Assembly: GCA_035516255.1 (NCBI GenBank)
Contig: DATJAL010000036.1
Coordinates: 1 to 50,503, forward strand
Length of the DNA stretch: 50,503 nt
Reading direction: 5' to 3'
From: Chitinivibrionales bacterium
GTDB lineage: Bacteria; Fibrobacterota; Chitinivibrionia; Chitinivibrionales; FEN-1185
The notes below the pieces were generated by a model. That model made no database searches. It worked only from the letters and a program-made list of their open reading frames with translations, and was not told where the DNA came from. The translations under genes and the position numbers were made by a program. Positions 50,045 to 50,503 of the stretch are shown here, piece after piece. Position 1 is the stretch's first letter, and each line of letters opens with the position of its first letter.

Positions 50045-50428
50045 ATAAAAATATCAAGCTGAAAAATAGGCGGGCCTGCTCTACCCCAAATAATACCCAA
50101 TAATTTCCCTTTTTGCAATCAAAATCTTCCTTATTTCCCTTAAACCACGTTTAGTAAGAACAAACAGGAGTATTTGCGTTAGGGGCGACCGCAGGCCGTC
50201 GCTAAAGCGCGGTGCTGCCCGGACCCCGCCGCGTTTCGCGGCATCGGGCCGTGGCAGCCCGAGCCGAAGGCGAGACCGGAGAGAGAACCGACCCCCGCGT
50301 GCAGGGGCGGTTCGCGAACCGCCCCTGCACGCGGGGGGAACGCCCACTTCTTTAATCTTATTAGAGGTTCCCCCGATTTTGTGGACACACAACCATTCCT
50401 GTATTTTACAGGAGAAGGAGTGTGTCTT
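50045..50428. other. Gap holding a family repeat and the IS left end
   Basis: 384 bp without a gene. It has an AT-rich stretch (50045-50175), the full-length GC-rich repeat with the large palindrome (50176-50344), and the left part of the IS3-family element. Confidence 0.6.
50176..50344 (-). repeat. GC-rich GCGTT...AACGC family repeat, copy H, with a 46-nt perfect palindrome
   Basis: On the minus strand it runs from GGGCGTTCCCC to CCCCTAACGC, the same ends as copy A. An inner palindrome of 23-nt arms (50291-50336), centred on TCGCGA, has no mismatches; its outer part reads CCCCCGCGTGCAGGGGCGG. The remaining hairpins match copies A, E and G (GGTCTCGCCTTCGGCTCGGGC, CGGGCAGCACCGCGCT). Confidence 0.88.
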
Positions 50429-50503
50429 ATGGCAAATCGGTCGTATTCGGATGAGTTCAAGAAGGAAGCCATTCGTCTGGTGTTAGAAGAGGGCCGCACT
50501 CGT
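50364..50503 (+). mobile_element. Left end of an IS3-family insertion sequence (runs off the window)
   Basis: AGGTTCCCCCGATTTTGTGGACAC (about 50364-50387, given here only as style) resembles the terminal sequence of IS3-family elements that carry a MANRSYSDEFKKEA-type OrfA. The start of orfA follows. The right end, target duplication and the second frame are outside the window. Confidence 0.6.
50429..50503 (+). CDS. IS3-family transposase OrfA, N-terminal part
   Basis: 25 residues from the ATG at 50429 to the window edge. MANRSYSDEFKKEAIRLVLE is the opening of the helix-turn-helix OrfA (HTH_Tnp_1) of IS3-type elements. GGAGAAGGAG lies 9 to 18 bp upstream. OrfA binds the inverted repeats, and OrfAB is made by frameshift in this family. 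The rest lies outside the window. Confidence 0.85.
   Translation, partial: MANRSYSDEFKKEAIRLVLEEGRTR

Overview
The window looks like chromosome of a Gram-negative bacterium of the Fibrobacterota (Chitinivibrionia-like) or a neighbouring group of the Fibrobacterota-Chlorobiota-Bacteroidota superphylum. This is inference. It rests on secreted proteins with type IX-like C-terminal tails, a bacterial geranylgeranylglyceryl-phosphate synthase, DUF6057-like and TolB-like proteins otherwise known to me from Bacteroidota, outer-membrane lipid-transport genes, and a GC-rich, codon-biased core. Most of the window is housekeeping: tig-clpP-clpX, an mla-type lipid transport operon, cyclophilin, an acyltransferase, pgi, ppk1/ppx, alaS, recA, adk, and two tRNAs (Ala-CGC and Leu-UAG).

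Layout. 1-1.6 kb: the end of a coiled-coil protein and a secreted beta-helix protein with calcium-binding thrombospondin-3 repeats. 1.6-4 kb: a heparinase-like protein with a small partner. 4.3-5.2 kb: tRNA-Ala and a methyltransferase. 5.6-9.2 kb: clpX, clpP and tig on the minus strand. 9.3-14.8 kb: tRNA-Leu and a five-gene Mla/MCE operon (STAS-MlaE, MlaF, MlaD, PqiC-like lipoprotein, outer-membrane protein). 15.2-17.6 kb: a double zinc-finger protein, then rhodanese, a secreted protein and cyclophilin. 17.7-23.5 kb: PlsB-like acyltransferase, an EIIA-DAC fusion, pgi, yjbQ, a LOG-like protein and an isoprenylcysteine-methyltransferase-like protein. 23.7-27.1 kb: a membrane protein and a TolB-like lipoprotein with a haem motif. 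27.2-33.5 kb: a polyphosphate gene cluster. 34.4-37.9 kb: alaS and GGGP synthase. 38.3-39.4 kb: recA. 39.8-43.7 kb: small secreted proteins, Nudix, an orphan sensor-like domain and adk. 43.9-47.8 kb: a lower-GC redox cassette with an AraC regulator, probably acquired. 48.5-50.5 kb: two secreted-type proteins and the left end of an IS3-family element.

The most unusual single genes are the EIIA - pyruvate-kinase-C-like - diadenylate cyclase fusion beside pgi, which would tie the sugar phosphorelay to c-di-AMP, and an HD-CHAD-SixA triple fusion next to ppk1 and ppx, a candidate new polyphosphate-metabolism or phosphohistidine enzyme. The intergenic regions carry several interspersed repeat families. 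One is a 100-250 bp GC-rich, hairpin-rich family with inverted ends (GCGTT...AACGC or GGCGCC...GGCGC), present in at least seven copies. Another is a CACCGCAGAG inverted-repeat family in three copies. No CRISPR array, rRNA, prophage or complete defence system was seen.
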